DNA from: a virus
Virus record (IMG/VR): IMGVR_UViG_3300013131_002471
Location: 1-39,237 of that record
Reading direction: 5' to 3' (one strand)
DNA: 39,237 nt
Position 1 is the first letter of the stretch. Each line of letters starts with the position of its first letter. The translations under genes and the position numbers were made by a program. The notes below the pieces were generated by a model. That model ran no database searches. It saw nothing but the letters and a program-made list of their open reading frames with translations, and had not been told where the DNA came from. Shown one piece after another: positions 33,275-38,396 of this stretch.

Positions 33275-33364
33275 ATGATTAATTGGTTACGAAATAAATG
33301 GACGGTATTTGTTAAGAAGTATATCATAGACGAATGTCCAGAACACTTAAATGATTTATTCTAA
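33275..33364 (+). CDS. Very short ORF after promoter P3 (29 aa)
   Basis: A 29-codon ORF whose ATG begins 3 nt after the -7 box of P3 and whose stop overlaps the next start as TAATG. The peptide is amphipathic (WLRNKWTVFVKKYI, then DECPEHL). The close stop-start join suggests it may be a leader peptide that couples translation into the next gene. The ATG may lie at or just before the transcription start, so expression needs 5'-end data. Confidence 0.4.
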   Translation: MINWLRNKWTVFVKKYIIDECPEHLNDLF

Positions 33365-33720
33365 TGAAAACAAATGTTATAGTTAAATTACAAGTAGATG
33401 GGTTACATTGTTGGCCCGCTGCAAAAGATCTTTTTCCAGAAGTAGCATTCTTATCAGATTTACATAGGCACATGTTTCATGTAACGCTTAAGAAAGCAGT
33501 GTACTACGACGACCGCGATATTGAATTCATTATGTTTAAACGTGATGTAATAGAATATCTACATGATAAGTATTATAATACATCAGATCGTAGTCATGTA
33601 TTCGGAGCAATGAGTTGTGAAATGATTGCACGTGAGTTATTGGAACACTTTGAATGTACATATGTATCAGTGTTTGAAGACGATGAGAACGGCGCAGAGA
33701 TTGAAGTAGAACATTTATAA
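33364..33720 (+). CDS. QueD/6-pyruvoyl-tetrahydropterin synthase-like protein
   Basis: A 118-residue protein. His15 (VDGLHCW), then His34 and His36 (LHRHMFHV) match the three zinc ligands of the QueD/PTPS family. DIEFIMFKRDV, MSCEMIARELL and VSVFEDDENGAEIE match its later strands and helix (DF--lK, PT-E-lA, V-v-E). The catalytic Cys before the HxH in QueD is absent, so activity may differ. QueD makes 6-carboxytetrahydropterin on the way to preQ0. It might pair with the transglycosylase-like gene at position 1 in making 7-deazaguanine DNA. Confidence 0.5.
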   Translation: MKTNVIVKLQVDGLHCWPAAKDLFPEVAFLSDLHRHMFHVTLKKAVYYDDRDIEFIMFKRDVIEYLHDKYYNTSDRSHVFGAMSCEMIARELLEHFECTYVSVFEDDENGAEIEVEHL

Positions 33721-33727
33721 TTAAGCT

Positions 33728-34255
33728 ATGCCATTTGCAAAAGGACAAGGAAGACAGCCTTACAACTTAACAGAGACAGAGATCCGTTATGCAATGGAAA
33801 ACTCTAAGTCATGTAAAGGTGCTGCAAGATTCCTTAAGGTATCATATGATGTATACAAGAAGTATGCAAAAATGTATATCGATTCTGCATCTGGAAAGAC
33901 CCTATTTGATCTACATAAGAATCCATATGGTAAAGGTATTCCAAAACCAATGCCAGTTAAATTGACCGGACCGTATAGTATCAAGGCTATTCTGGAAGGT
34001 AAACATTATGGATATAATCGATACAAGCTTAAAGAACGCTTGTTAAGATCGGGAGAGTTCGAAGAGAAGTGTGATTGTTGCGGTTTTGAAGAAAGACGTA
34101 TAACTGATTATACAGTTCCATTGTTATTGGATCACTTGAATGGGGATCGTAATGATCATGTACGGGAGAATTTACGGATGCTTTGCTTTAATTGTTATTA
34201 CTTGCAAGTGGGTAATCCGTTTGGTGCTAAAGGGCGTCATCATATAAACTTTTGA
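33728..34255 (+). CDS. HNH endonuclease-like protein
   Basis: A 175-residue protein. The N-terminal 50 residues look like a helix-turn-helix (GAARFLKVSYDVYKKYAK). The C-terminal half is a zinc-finger HNH domain: CDCC (115-118), LLDHLNGDRND with Asp135-His136 and Asn138, and ENLRMLCFNC with the second cysteine pair (153, 156). Such proteins nick or cut DNA and are often free-standing homing enzymes in T4-like phages, but some act in packaging or recombination. It is the last protein before the RNA-rich region. Confidence 0.8.
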   Translation: MPFAKGQGRQPYNLTETEIRYAMENSKSCKGAARFLKVSYDVYKKYAKMYIDSASGKTLFDLHKNPYGKGIPKPMPVKLTGPYSIKAILEGKHYGYNRYKLKERLLRSGEFEEKCDCCGFEERRITDYTVPLLLDHLNGDRNDHVRENLRMLCFNCYYLQVGNPFGAKGRHHINF

Positions 34256-34299
34256 TTATCAATGAGTTACAACTTTTTTGAAAAAAAGTTACAAAAAGC

Positions 34300-34331
34300 T
34301 TTGCCTATTTGAAAAAATGTACTTATATTTA
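34300..34331 (+). promoter_or_regulatory. Bacteroidetes-type promoter P4 with A/T-rich upstream tract
   Basis: TTTG at 34300-34303, 20-bp spacer, TATATTTA at 34324-34331. Immediately upstream lies an A/T tract (ACTTTTTTGAAAAAAAG) shared in style with P5-P7, like the upstream elements of strong rRNA promoters. It reads into a 38-residue ORF and then tRNA-Leu. Confidence 0.72.
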
Positions 34332-34351
34332 TGATTGTTAATAAGAGATAT

Positions 34352-34468
34352 ATGAAAAAAGATCCAGTAGATGTATTTACAATGATAGCCGCGATATTTG
34401 GGGTAGGTGTTATTACCATATGGGCAGTTATCAATGTGTTTAAGTTTGTAGCATGGTTATTTAGTTAA
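34352..34468 (+). CDS. Single-pass membrane microprotein (38 aa)
   Basis: A 38-residue protein with a short acidic-basic head (MKKDPVDV) and one hydrophobic helix covering most of the rest (MIAAIFGVGVITIWAVINVF). It follows promoter P4 with AAGAGATAT as a weak ribosome site and ends 4 bp before tRNA-Leu. An in-frame ATG at 34331 overlaps the promoter and is less likely. Possible roles include holin-like or membrane regulator; none is shown. Confidence 0.5.
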   Translation: MKKDPVDVFTMIAAIFGVGVITIWAVINVFKFVAWLFS

Positions 34469-34472
34469 CAAT

Positions 34473-34558
34473 GGCCGGGTGATGGAATTGGTAGTCATGT
34501 CAGACTTAAAATCTGATGAGCTGTAACGCTCGTGTAGGTTCGAGTCCGGCCCTGACTA
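34473..34558 (+). tRNA. tRNA-Leu (UAA), acceptor and T arms imperfect
   Basis: The anticodon arm is perfect (TCAGA, loop CTTAAAA, TCTGA; anticodon TAA) and a long variable arm (GAGC...GCTC) is as expected for Leu. The T stem pairs GTAGG with CCGGC with one A-G mismatch, and the acceptor pairs GGCCGGG with CCTGACT with a C-A mismatch and two G-U pairs. CCA is not encoded. It may be a partly degenerate or repaired tRNA. Confidence 0.8.
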
Positions 34559-34561
34559 CAA

Positions 34562-34575
34562 TTGTTATATAACAA
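34562..34575. repeat. 14-bp perfect palindrome
   Basis: TTGTTATATAACAA reads the same on both strands. It lies 4 bp after tRNA-Leu. It could be a protein binding site or a short hairpin; AT-rich sequence makes a chance match possible. Confidence 0.5.
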
Positions 34576-34619
34576 ATAACATAAATGAGGACGTAAAACC
34601 AATAAGTGTATTGTAGCAG

Positions 34620-34703
34620 TATACGCGCTACGTTAAGCTAAATAGGAGTCCGAATTCTACCCACCCACCCTAACCATGGAAAACAAGGGTGGGCGGTAGA
34701 ATT
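34620..34703 (+). ncRNA. Compact structured RNA with a large GC-rich hairpin
   Basis: Between tRNA-Leu and promoter P5 there is no ORF. AATTCTACC (34653-34661) pairs with GGTAGAATT (34695-34703), and CCCACCC with GGGTGGG after a small bulge, giving a helix of 16 pairs around a 16-nt loop. Just before it GTAGC and GCTAC form a second hairpin. An A7 run follows, not a U tract, so this is not a classical terminator on the + strand. It may be a processed small RNA or a stability element. Confidence 0.55.
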
Positions 34704-34722
34704 AAAAAAAGTTGAAAAAAGA

Positions 34723-34754
34723 TTTGCCTAAATGAGAAATTGAATATATATTTA
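34723..34754 (+). promoter_or_regulatory. Bacteroidetes-type promoter P5
   Basis: TTTG at 34723-34726, 20-bp spacer, TATATTTA at 34747-34754, with an A-rich tract directly upstream. Together with P6, about 90 bp downstream, it forms a tandem pair in front of the large non-coding RNA. Confidence 0.72.
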
Positions 34755-34813
34755 GTGCAGAGATTAAGGGAAAGAGGTGAAAGAAAGATTTTTGAAAAAA
34801 AGTTTCAAAAAGA

Positions 34814-34845
34814 TTAGGAAAATTGAAATATCGTACTTATATTTA
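34814..34845 (+). promoter_or_regulatory. Bacteroidetes-type promoter P6
   Basis: TTAG at 34814-34817 (one change from TTTG), 20-bp spacer, TATATTTA at 34838-34845. The upstream tract TTTTTGAAAAAAAGTTTC resembles that of P4. Expected transcription start near 34850. No start codon is nearby, consistent with a non-coding product. Confidence 0.68.
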
Positions 34846-34867
34846 GGTATAAGTTAAAAGATAAAAA

Positions 34868-34880
34868 GTTCTTTGAAAAT
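34868..34880 (+). promoter_or_regulatory. boxA-like antitermination element
   Basis: GTTCTTTGAAAAT closely matches the rRNA boxA of Bacillus subtilis (TGTTCTTTGAAAAC). It lies about 20 nt into the P6 transcript. boxA recruits NusB/NusE so that polymerase reads through untranslated, structured RNA, which is what follows here. Confidence 0.6.
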
Positions 34881-34898
34881 ATTATTATCCATTCAGTA

Positions 34899-34932
34899 GT
34901 TGATTATGAGACCTTCGGGTTGATTATGAGAC
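34899..34932 (+). repeat. Direct repeat around a UUCG hairpin
   Basis: GTTGATTATGAGAC occurs at 34899-34912 and again at 34919-34932, separated by CTTCGG. ACC and GGT pair around the UUCG loop at the join. The repeat is in the 5' part of the non-coding RNA. Confidence 0.7.
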
Positions 34933-35783
34933 ATTTAATCTGATAAATGATAGTCGGCCGCTTATGGTCGTTAAATAAACTGGGAAACCAGGATAAAGTG
35001 AATCATCTTAGTTAAAATGGTTTGCGGTTTGTAATAGCTTCGGTTGTTGCGAGCTTGAGTAGGCAAGTAGGATATCATTGGTCCTTTGTACCTGAGGGTA
35101 ACACTGTAGGGGAAGTGGATCAGTGACTAGGTGATGCAGGTCATTTAGTTGAGTTCGGAAGAACAACAAGAATAACCTATAGGAATTATGTAAGAAGTAT
35201 GCTTATCCAAGTATACAATTGCGAGTTCCAATACAAGAGGGATCTTAAAGCCGAAAGGCAATGTCAGTGTACAAGTGGTGTTGTTACTGCACCATAGACT
35301 TACCCACCAAGGTAGGTTTATGTAGAATTCTTGAAGTATGGAGATGGGGACATTTCAGAGAGTAGTTGAGTATTGATTCGCTCAAAAGGTGAGTTAGCTT
35401 AATGGTAAGCCACTACTTTCACGATCTGCAACTAAAACTTTGCAATATTATCAGCAAACCTAATAATTAAACAAAGCCTAAGTGCTTACCAGCTACGGAC
35501 GAAAGATGCCTACATAGTAATGGGTTGTCCATTGCCATCGAAGGTCGCAAGCCTAAGGTGATTCGTTTGAAAAGTTTGTAGTCCCGCAAGGATGAATCAG
35601 CTCGGCAGGGTTGAACAGATAGAGTACGACGAGAGTAGTCCAAAACAAGTAGCTCAAAGAGTGGTTCACTTAAATAACCGGCATTGCTAGGATACCAACC
35701 AAAAGTTGGTGGACAAGAAGGGAATAAATAATCCGACAAAAGACCTAGTACATATGCTGTAGTCTCAGGCATTTTTATATTGT

Positions 35784-35861
35784 GGCGGGATGGACTGGAG
35801 ATGGTTCCAGCTGGGTCTCATAAGCCCAATGACGGTGGTTCGAGTCCACCTCCCGCAACCA
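35784..35861 (+). tRNA. tRNA-Met (CAU), initiator-like, CCA encoded
   Basis: Acceptor GGCGGGA pairs with TCCCGCA except the first pair, which is a G-A mismatch at position 1-72. A weak 1-72 pair is a mark of bacterial initiator tRNA. Anticodon arm TGGGT, loop CTCATAA, GCCCA; anticodon CAT. T stem GGTGG/CCACC is perfect. The gene ends in an encoded ACCA. The three G-C pairs of the anticodon stem are shifted by one position relative to E. coli fMet, so the initiator call is likely but not certain. Confidence 0.88.
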
Positions 35862-35878
35862 AAGTTTAATAATTAGTT

Positions 35879-36124
35879 ATGGAAGCCAAAACAAAGTTTA
35901 CGCGTACGTATACAACCGATATCGGAACTAGTATATGGTACTATGATCTTTCAAAATTTAAGAACGGCCCGATCAAGACAGAGATTGAATATGCTCCAGG
36001 TGTATTAGAATCCATGACAACCAAGAAACTTAGAAAAGAAAAGAAACCTAAAACGGTTAAACAGAAAGCTGTTAAAAAGACTGTAAAGAAAAAGGTGAAT
36101 ACAAATCTTGGTCGGTTCATCTAA
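35879..36124 (+). CDS. Small protein with lysine-rich tail, overlapping tRNA-Glu
   Basis: An 81-residue protein. The first 50 residues may form a small beta domain (FTRTYTTDIGTSIWYYDLSK); residues 50-74 are a lysine-rich tail (KKLRKEKKPKTVKQKAVKK). It could bind nucleic acid. Its last 15 bases, including the TAA stop, are the first bases of tRNA-Glu, so the two must share a transcript that is either translated or processed into tRNA. Function unknown. Confidence 0.62.
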   Translation: MEAKTKFTRTYTTDIGTSIWYYDLSKFKNGPIKTEIEYAPGVLESMTTKKLRKEKKPKTVKQKAVKKTVKKKVNTNLGRFI

Positions 36125-36181
36125 GGGTTAGGATACAAGATTTTCATTCTTGTCATAGGGGTTCGAATCCCCTACCGACTA
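36110..36181 (+). tRNA. tRNA-Glu (UUC)
   Basis: Acceptor GGTCGGT pairs with ACCGACT (one G-U), anticodon stem CAAGA/TCTTG around TTTTCAT with anticodon TTC, T stem AGGGG/CCCCT around TTCGAAT. The 5' end overlaps the preceding protein gene by 15 bp. CCA is not fully encoded (ACC follows the acceptor stem). Confidence 0.93.
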
Positions 36182-36186
36182 CCTAA

Positions 36187-36260
36187 GCGCCTTTAGCTCA
36201 TTAGGTTAGAGCAACTGACTCATAATCAGTAGGCGCCTGGTTCGATCCCAGGAAGGCGCA
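36187..36260 (+). tRNA. tRNA-Met or tRNA-Ile2 (CAU)
   Basis: Acceptor GCGCCTT/AAGGCGC is perfect, anticodon arm ACTGA, loop CTCATAA, TCAGT, T stem CCTGG/CCAGG. The anticodon CAT suits elongator Met or the lysidine-modified Ile that reads AUA; the sequence alone does not separate them. It is 5 bp after tRNA-Glu. CCA not encoded. Confidence 0.92.
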
Positions 36261-36270
36261 CAATGTAGAC

Positions 36271-36283
36271 GTTCTTTGAAATA
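36271..36283 (+). promoter_or_regulatory. Second boxA-like element
   Basis: GTTCTTTGAAATA is nearly the same as the element at 34868-34880 and lies just after the tRNA pair, upstream of the next gene. It overlaps the left arm of the inverted repeat by five bases. Confidence 0.4.
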
Positions 36284-36299
36284 TAATAGGAGATAAATT

Positions 36300-36680
36300 A
36301 TGGAAACAATGTATTTTGTTTTAGGTATGCTCTCGATCCTTGGAGCTAGCATTATAGCAACAATTGTTTGGGGTATAGTTAAGATTACCAGATTGTTAAG
36401 AGCAATTAAGCAAATAGAAGAGTGGATATCAAATAACGATCGTAACATGTACGAAAACATTCGTCATTTACGTGAAGATTTAGACCGTAGGATGGAAAAC
36501 ATGGAACGTAATAACCATGAATGCGTAACTGATTTGCAGCGAGAAACGGAATTAAAAACTAATAGCCAGATCACTGATGCAGTTACACAAAGCGCTTCAT
36601 ACACGGATAAGCGTATTGATAAATTAGTTGATACATATCTATCAGACAAGAAGTCAAAGAAAGAATTAATTAACGGATAA
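36300..36680 (+). CDS. Membrane-anchored coiled-coil protein
   Basis: A 126-residue protein. Residues 5-27 form one transmembrane helix (FVLGMLSILGASIIATIVWG), and residues 30-110 are a charged, likely coiled-coil region (HLREDLDRRMENMERNNHE). It is preceded by TAGGAGATAAATT, one of the best ribosome sites in the window. A terminator follows at 36705. Spanin- or envelope-linked roles are possible from architecture; no family is recognised. Confidence 0.7.
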   Translation: METMYFVLGMLSILGASIIATIVWGIVKITRLLRAIKQIEEWISNNDRNMYENIRHLREDLDRRMENMERNNHECVTDLQRETELKTNSQITDAVTQSASYTDKRIDKLVDTYLSDKKSKKELING

Positions 36681-36704
36681 CATTTAACCAGAACGTCTAC
36701 AGAG

Positions 36705-36729
36705 AAAGGGGTGTCAAAGCCCCTTTTTT
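36705..36729 (+). terminator. Rho-independent terminator
   Basis: AAAGGGG (36705-36711) pairs with CCCCTTT (36720-36726) around an 8-nt loop and is followed by more T. It ends the transcription unit that begins at P5/P6 and contains the non-coding RNA, three tRNAs and two small genes. Confidence 0.85.
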
Positions 36730-36777
36730 ACGTTAATCCATTGATTTTCAATAACTTACAACTTTTTTAACATTTTC

Positions 36778-36809
36778 TTAGGATTTTTGAAAAATTGTAC
36801 TTATCTTTA
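36778..36809 (+). promoter_or_regulatory. Bacteroidetes-type promoter P7
   Basis: TTAG at 36778-36781, 20-bp spacer, TATCTTTA at 36802-36809. It is preceded by a T/A-rich tract and by the terminator at 36705, so it starts a new unit led by the lytic transglycosylase gene. Confidence 0.68.
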
Positions 36810-36830
36810 TGAAAATTATAATTAAAGCCT

Positions 36831-37346
36831 ATGAAGAAAGTTATGTACTTTATTGCAGTATGCCTGCTAATTTCAATGTCATTTGTAGTATTTGCTAAGT
36901 ATAATGAAGATCCAGAGCCAATACCACCGGCTCCATTAACCAATGCAGAGAGAATGTATAATGCCATAGTGTTATATGCAGATTCCTTTGATATACCGTT
37001 ACATGTTGCCTTCAATATTGCCTATTTAGAAACAACATATCGAGGCCCTAATGATAGCTTGTACGATCATAAAAAGACTTCAAGATGCGGTGCCCTCGGG
37101 CCTATGCAAATCATGCCACAATATGCATCTCACTATGCTGGTTTCAAAGTTAGTAAGCAGGCATTACGTGATAGTATAGAATTGAATGTATACATTTCCA
37201 TGAAGATAATGTCTGAAAATTATAAAAAGACTAAATGTTGGAAGAAGGCGGCAGGGAAGTATCATACCGGCAAGGCATGTATTGATAACTATGCTAAAAA
37301 GGCAGTACTTCCTAATTATGAATGCCGTTGGGTGGAACAAGGATAA
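36831..37346 (+). CDS. Secreted lytic transglycosylase (SLT domain)
   Basis: A 171-residue protein. Residues 1-22 are a signal sequence (KK, then a hydrophobic stretch ending VVFA). The SLT fold follows: FNIAYLETTYRG with the catalytic Glu67, CGALGPMQIMPQYA (86-99), and AAGKYHTGKACIDNY toward the end, like the family's A-YN-G. It would cleave peptidoglycan between MurNAc and GlcNAc, either in lysis or in remodelling of the wall. It is the first gene after promoter P7, with a small lipoprotein gene close behind. Confidence 0.86.
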   Translation: MKKVMYFIAVCLLISMSFVVFAKYNEDPEPIPPAPLTNAERMYNAIVLYADSFDIPLHVAFNIAYLETTYRGPNDSLYDHKKTSRCGALGPMQIMPQYASHYAGFKVSKQALRDSIELNVYISMKIMSENYKKTKCWKKAAGKYHTGKACIDNYAKKAVLPNYECRWVEQG

Positions 37347-37354
37347 TTATAAGT

Positions 37355-37513
37355 ATGAAAGTAAGAGTTAGATTCCCAAATGATGAGACATGGCACGAAG
37401 TTGATTTCGATTGGTCACAATGGCGTACGGAGCGTACATACTTGAGAGAAGTGTGTGGTTACTACCGTGGACATTATTTAATAGTAAACAGAGATGATTA
37501 TGAAGACAGATGA
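37355..37513 (+). CDS. Small hypothetical protein (52 aa)
   Basis: A 52-residue protein rich in Trp, Tyr and Arg (WHEVDFDWSQWRTER). The start at 37355 is chosen over upstream codons because it follows AAGGATAATTATAAGT and lies just after the transglycosylase gene. It overlaps the next gene by 14 bp. Function unknown. Confidence 0.6.
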   Translation: MKVRVRFPNDETWHEVDFDWSQWRTERTYLREVCGYYRGHYLIVNRDDYEDR

Positions 37514-37640
37514 TGAACAATTGATTAACGGACTGCGTCCAAGGCATGTAGCTCAAATCATACGTAGAAAAATGATTCAGAAAGTTAAACCTAGCGGTAA
37601 ACAATATAAACGCGAAAAATATAAATACAACGAAGAATGA
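37500..37640 (+). CDS. Short basic protein (46 aa)
   Basis: A 46-residue, strongly basic protein (RPRHVAQIIRRKMIQKVK). It overlaps the gene before by 14 bp and the lipoprotein gene after as ATGA, the common junction here, which supports it. Helical and possibly nucleic-acid binding. Function unknown. Confidence 0.55.
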   Translation: MKTDDEQLINGLRPRHVAQIIRRKMIQKVKPSGKQYKREKYKYNEE

Positions 37641-37825
37641 AAAAATTAATTTACTTCTTGATTGCATCTGTGATATTGGTATCATGTGCATCACAACAGC
37701 ATGGTTATAATTATAACAAGCATCGCAAGACGGGTAATCAAATGCATAGATCAACCCAGCGTGTTAACAAACATAATCATAATCAATTGCAACATAAGTG
37801 TTCACCTAAAAAGAAACGTAGATGA
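37637..37825 (+). CDS. Small lipoprotein
   Basis: A 62-residue protein with a lipoprotein signal: MKKLIYFLIASVILVSC, where VSC-A is a lipobox and Cys17 the expected lipid anchor. The mature part is short, with many His, Asn and Lys residues. After a lytic transglycosylase this could be a spanin-type outer-membrane partner (Rz1-like), or a surface-exclusion protein. Both are inferences. It is coupled on both sides by ATGA overlaps. Confidence 0.75.
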   Translation: MKKLIYFLIASVILVSCASQQHGYNYNKHRKTGNQMHRSTQRVNKHNHNQLQHKCSPKKKRR

Positions 37826-38376
37826 GATACAAGTTACAACGTTATTGGACGGTGTTAAGATATGACCTTCCTAACTTTTTCAGATCACTTTGGATATTCC
37901 GTAAAGCATTATGGAACTATAAATGGTATAGCGGTCACCATGGCGTATTTGACTTTATGTCTACTGCTATAAAAGATATGCATACTAACATAGAAGAACG
38001 GGGTATTGAAGAATGGGTATCTAAAGGAAAGAAAGTAGCAGCCATGAAACGATTAGTATATCTACTTGACATGTTCAATGAAGAAACGTTTGTTGAAGAG
38101 GCAGAAAAAGAACTAGGTATGCAATTTATCTATAAAGACTTTAAATTCGAGCCAAAAGATGGAGATGGTGCGAATGGATATTACATGATACCTACTACGA
38201 CAGACGAAGAAGATGCTCATAACGATGTGATCCTTAAAAAGGCACGTGAAATACAAAAAGCAGGATGGAAAGAACTTATCCATTTAATTAACGGACAAGA
38301 CTATTCAAAGCTTAGTAAAAAGAAAGAATGGTTAGACTTCTTTGATGGATCGGGTATACGTGGATGGTGGGACTAA
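37822..38376 (+). CDS. Conserved phage protein of unknown function
   Basis: A 184-residue protein, starting RYKLQRYWTVLRYDLPNFFRSLWIFRKALW (shown here only as a pattern of YDLPNFFR-x-x-WxFRK-LW). I have seen this opening in hypothetical proteins of T4-like marine phages. The middle is helical and the end aromatic (IRGWWD). There is no signal or membrane helix. Its role is unknown. It overlaps the lipoprotein gene as ATGA. Confidence 0.65.
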   Translation: MRYKLQRYWTVLRYDLPNFFRSLWIFRKALWNYKWYSGHHGVFDFMSTAIKDMHTNIEERGIEEWVSKGKKVAAMKRLVYLLDMFNEETFVEEAEKELGMQFIYKDFKFEPKDGDGANGYYMIPTTTDEEDAHNDVILKKAREIQKAGWKELIHLINGQDYSKLSKKKEWLDFFDGSGIRGWWD

Positions 38377-38396
38377 ATAAATAAAATAAAACAAAC

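Larger units (their letters stand above)
34850..35775 (+). ncRNA. Large structured non-coding RNA (GOLLD/ROOL-like candidate)
   Basis: About 0.93 kb without a sense ORF of any length, between tandem promoters and tRNA-Met. Hairpins seen by eye include 35026-35038/35043-35055 (13 bp, seven G-U, UUCG loop), 35293-35304/35311-35322 (12 bp), 35197-35204/35209-35216 (8 bp), 35122-35128/35139-35145 (7 bp), 35694-35699/35705-35710 (6 bp), and GNRA-capped stems at 34980-34991 and 35250-35259. A three-way junction is closed by 35358-35366/35412-35420 (9 bp), and 35559-35564 pairs with 35594-35599 around an inner stem. G-U pairs point to structure at the RNA level. Size and tRNA neighbours suggest the GOLLD or ROOL classes; the class is not proven and ends are estimates. 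Confidence 0.75.
36264..36701. repeat. 12-bp inverted repeat flanking one gene
   Basis: TGTAGACGTTCT at 36264-36275 is the exact reverse complement of AGAACGTCTACA at 36690-36701. The arms bracket the gene at 36300-36680. In RNA they could close a long loop; a match of this length within 0.5 kb can also arise by chance in a window this size. Confidence 0.6.

Noticed and set aside
34653-34710. A rho-independent terminator after tRNA-Leu
   Set aside because: The hairpin is strong but is followed by a run of A, not T, and on the other strand the T run would precede the hairpin.
35388-35450. A possible extra tRNA starting GGTGAGTTAGCTT
   Set aside because: Only the acceptor-like and D-arm-like parts are present. 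The next bases pair with 35358-35366 instead of forming an anticodon stem, and there is no T arm.
35467-35772. A 101-residue ORF on the - strand within the large RNA region
   Set aside because: It is antisense to the structured RNA, all other genes are on the + strand, and it has no promoter, ribosome site or recognised motif. Open frames opposite structured RNAs are common artefacts.
34850-35775. tmRNA, RNase P RNA, rRNA or group I/II intron as identity of the large RNA
   Set aside because: No recognisable core motifs of these RNAs were found, and the region does not interrupt a gene. A covariance-model search should still confirm this.
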